Shown: positions 61,704 to 64,000 of the stretch, in pieces
Layout: each line of letters opens with the position of its first letter
How positions within the stretch are numbered: the first letter of the stretch is position 1
Source of the DNA: JAKVAV01 sp964651785
Lineage (GTDB): Bacteria > Bacteroidota > Bacteroidia > Flavobacteriales_D > Cryomorphaceae
Direction: 5' to 3'
DNA: 64,000 nt
Assembly (NCBI GenBank): GCA_964651785.1
Contig: CAZYWJ010000007.1
Span: 17,962 to 81,961 of the forward strand
Position numbers and translations under genes: made by a program
The notes under the pieces: model-generated
Database searches by the model: none
Told to the model about the DNA's origin: nothing
What the model saw: the letters and a program-made list of their open reading frames with translations, nothing else

Positions 61704-63533
61704 TTATTGAAAAGTTTGCATTTGATGCAATCGGTAATAAACGCCTTCTTTTTCCAATAACTCTTCGTGGGTTCCGACTTCAGCGATAATCCCCCCTTCC
61801 AAAACAACGATTTTATCGGCGTGGCGAATGGTGGACAAGCGGTGGGCAATTACCAGCGAAGTGCGACTCTTCATCAAGTTGTTAATGGCGTCTTGCACCA
61901 GTCGCTCAGATTCGGTGTCAAGAGCTGAAGTGGCTTCATCCAAAATCAGAAACGGTGGATTTTTCAACACCGCTCGCGCTATGCTGACACGTTGCTTTTG
62001 TCCCCCGCTTAGCTTGTTTCCCGAATCACCAACCGTAGTCTCAAAGCCGTTTTCCAATCGTTCAATGAACTCATAAGCATTGGCAATTTTTGCTGCCTGA
62101 ATTAATTCATCTTGCGTTGCGTCGGGTTTCGACATCAGAATATTGTTGGCGATGGTATCGTTGAAGAGAATCGATTCTTGCGAAACCACACCAAACATTC
62201 CCCTGAGGTGGGTGAGCGAAATGTCTCGAATGTCAATTCCGTCGATGCTGATTTGACCTTCAGTAACATCGTAAAATCGAGGAACCAAATTGGCCAGCGT
62301 ACTTTTTCCACCGCCTGAAGGTCCCACCAGAGCTACCGTTTCACCCTTTTTTATTTCCAAATTCACGCCGCTCAAAACCTTTTCACTTCCATAGTGAAAA
62401 CCCACACTTGAAATGGATACTTTTTCAATGAATTGAGGATGATCAATTGCCTTTTCAGGTTCCTGAATCTTCTCCTCTGCATCGAGAACGTCATTCACGC
62501 GCTCTACCGATGCCAGGCCTTTTTGAATTTTAAAGTAAGCCTGACTGAAGGATTTCGCCGGGGTGATGATTTGCGAAAAGATCAGAATGAAGGTGATGAA
62601 AAACTCACCCGTAAAACCGTTTTCGCCTGCTTCCAATACGAGCTGACCGCCGTAATAGATCAGAATAGCCAGCGTAATGGAGCTCAGAATCTCCGTGAGC
62701 GGGCTACCCAAGTAGTGCTTTCTGAAAAGCTTCACCATCAATCCGAAGAACTCTTCGTTTTTTCGATTAAATCGTGAGTGAGTCGCTTCTTGCGCATTGA
62801 ATGCTTGAATCACTCGGAGCCCGCCAAGCGACTCTTCAAAAACGGAAAGTACTTCCCCTAGTTTTGATTGGCCGCTGCGGGCCGCACCTTTCAATTTTCT
62901 CCCGATTATCGAAATCAGAAATCCGCTGATGGGCAAAAGAATGAGTACAAAAATGGTCAGCTTCCAACTCATGAAAAACATGGTGGCCAGATAGGTGACG
63001 ATCAAAATCGGATCTCTGAAAACCATCTCCATCGAAGAAATGATGGAGTTTTCTATCTCGTTTACATCCGAGGTCACACGGGAAATAATGTCACCTTTTC
63101 GTTCTTCGCTGTAATAGCCGAGGTGGAGCCTGAGTATTTTGCGGTGCATGGCCTCCCTTACATCTCTGATTACTCCAATCCGTATGGGTGCGATGAAGTA
63201 CAGCGTCATAAATCGCGTGATGTTTTTCAAGGTGAAAATCACCACGATAAAAATGCAGAAGTAAATCAAGGCCAACCTTGGTCCGTTTTCCAGAATGAAA
63301 GCGCTGATTTGGTAATCCGCGTAGCGTAAAAACTCCGCTGAGGTGAATCCGAATTCAGGTGCGGTTTCGGGAAGTGTCAGCTCGTTGGCACTGAATAGAA
63401 TGGTGAGAAAAGGAGCTACCGCTGCCAGCGAGAACAACGAAAAGATTGTGGCCAAGACATTGAAGAAGAGATTTCCCGCTACCTCAGCTTTGTAATTTTT
63501 AAGAAGCTTCAGTATTTGAACGAATCCTTTCAT
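61704..63533 (-). CDS. ABC transporter, MsbA-like exporter (fused membrane and ATPase domains)
   Basis: A protein of 609 residues with an N-terminal six-helix domain and a C-terminal nucleotide-binding domain: GPSGGGKST (Walker A), LSGGQKQRVSIARA (signature), FLILDEATSALD (Walker B). The architecture fits MsbA-type lipid flippases and other homodimeric exporters. It overlaps purB by 4 bases; context does not define the substrate. Confidence 0.85.
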   Translation of the reverse strand: MKGFVQILKLLKNYKAEVAGNLFFNVLATIFSLFSLAAVAPFLTILFSANELTLPETAPEFGFTSAEFLRYADYQISAFILENGPRLALIYFCIFIVVIFTLKNITRFMTLYFIAPIRIGVIRDVREAMHRKILRLHLGYYSEERKGDIISRVTSDVNEIENSIISSMEMVFRDPILIVTYLATMFFMSWKLTIFVLILLPISGFLISIIGRKLKGAARSGQSKLGEVLSVFEESLGGLRVIQAFNAQEATHSRFNRKNEEFFGLMVKLFRKHYLGSPLTEILSSITLAILIYYGGQLVLEAGENGFTGEFFITFILIFSQIITPAKSFSQAYFKIQKGLASVERVNDVLDAEEKIQEPEKAIDHPQFIEKVSISSVGFHYGSEKVLSGVNLEIKKGETVALVGPSGGGKSTLANLVPRFYDVTEGQISIDGIDIRDISLTHLRGMFGVVSQESILFNDTIANNILMSKPDATQDELIQAAKIANAYEFIERLENGFETTVGDSGNKLSGGQKQRVSIARAVLKNPPFLILDEATSALDTESERLVQDAINNLMKSRTSLVIAHRLSTIRHADKIVVLEGGIIAEVGTHEELLEKEGVYYRLHQMQTFQ

Positions 63534-64000
63534 TCTTGCACCAATTGGATGCCGAGATAATTAAACGGGGTGATTTTTTTCAATTCGTTTTTTACTTTAT
63601 CATTGACGTCCAGTCGATCGATAAAAGCGTGTAAGCTCTCTCGATTGATGGTATCATTGGTTCGGGTGAGGTCGCGCAAAGCTTCGTAAGGTTTCTCGTA
63701 TCCCTCACGGCGCAAAATCGTTTGGATTGCTTCGGCTGCCACGCTCCAATTTTTGTCGAGATCCGCCAAAAACGACTGTTCGTTCAATAGAAGTTTACCT
63801 AAACCTTTTTTCAAGGAAGCCATTGCTACCAAGCTGTAGCCAAAAGGCATTCCGATATTTCTCAATACTGTGCTATCGGTCAAATCGCGCTGCAATCTCG
63901 AGATGGGAAGTTTGGCTGACAAGTGTTCCAAAACGGCATTGGCCAAACCTAAATTGCCCTCGGCATTTTCGAAGTCGATCGGGTTTACCTTATGCGGCAT
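63530..64000 (-). CDS. purB: Adenylosuccinate lyase, C-terminal part (window edge)
   Basis: The C-terminal 156 residues of a fumarase/aspartase-superfamily enzyme. The signature loop MPHKVNPIDFENAEGN is at the very edge of the window; DSTVLRNIGMPFGYSL and YEALRDLTR continue the purB-specific pattern. It acts in purine synthesis on adenylosuccinate and SAICAR. The true start lies beyond 64000. Confidence 0.9.
   Translation of the reverse strand: MPHKVNPIDFENAEGNLGLANAVLEHLSAKLPISRLQRDLTDSTVLRNIGMPFGYSLVAMASLKKGLGKLLLNEQSFLADLDKNWSVAAEAIQTILRREGYEKPYEALRDLTRTNDTINRESLHAFIDRLDVNDKVKNELKKITPFNYLGIQLVQE

Overview
The window looks like part of a flavobacterial (Bacteroidota, Flavobacteriales-type) chromosome, probably a draft or metagenome-derived assembly because two runs of exactly 100 N interrupt genes. 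The evidence for the lineage is: PorX and two proteins with C-terminal type IX secretion (T9SS) sorting domains, a fused lpxC/fabZ gene, a CarB without the C-terminal regulatory domain, small families typical of this group (DUF4834-, DUF4783-, DUF983- and DUF4258-like), and promoter boxes of the Bacteroidota type (TTG, then 17-23 bases, then TAnnTTTG). I saw no tRNA, rRNA, CRISPR array, prophage or insertion sequence. No stretch longer than about 300 bases lacks a gene.

Layout. 1-5182 is the end of a surface-polysaccharide locus: a truncated flippase on the minus strand, then a tightly coupled plus-strand run of a toroid protein, an FkbM-type methyltransferase, a sulfotransferase-like protein and a polysaccharide deacetylase. 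5189-14501 holds an alpha/beta hydrolase, carB with a notable leader, DUF4834, YfhO and two convergent glycosyltransferases. 14744-24114 holds a T9SS cargo protein with FG-GAP repeats, rlmH, DUF4783, a third glycosyltransferase, a LysM glucosaminidase, a PLP desulfhydrase/deaminase, rnhB and a 910-residue membrane-anchored propeller protein. 24124-29854 is a minus-strand lipid A unit (HD phosphohydrolase, lpxD, lpxC/fabZ, lpxA, a lone ABC ATPase, efp).

29960-33593 is porX, tsaE, an alanine-dehydrogenase-like gene and a DUF4258-like gene. Then come a Fic protein, a gapped proline dehydrogenase, aroB-aroA, a two-gene outer-membrane unit (PorV/PorQ-like barrel plus helix-hairpin-helix barrel), a RES/Xre toxin-antitoxin pair, purK-purE and a second T9SS cargo. 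45252-49907 is a compact plus-strand housekeeping run (hpt, adk, obgE, PAP2 phosphatase, crcB, a PafA-like phosphatase). 49915-64000 is mostly minus strand: a sigma-54-type response regulator without a DNA-binding domain, a Ppx/GppA phosphatase, an AT-rich GH5-like lipoprotein, a Nat-type ABC exporter with a gap, dnaJ-grpE, a YihY membrane protein, nadC, lhgO (plus), an unknown conserved gene, DUF983 (plus), an MsbA-like transporter and the end of purB.

Most of the content is core metabolism and envelope biogenesis. The best candidates for something not well described are the helix-hairpin-helix/beta-barrel plus PorV-like pair (37674-40609), the carB leader (6050-6180), the RES/Xre operator repeat (41652-41679), the alanine-dehydrogenase-like enzyme that has Gln where the catalytic His is expected, and two DnaA-box-like clusters (19598-19694 and 61155-61202). 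All functional statements are read from sequence by eye and have not been tested by database search.
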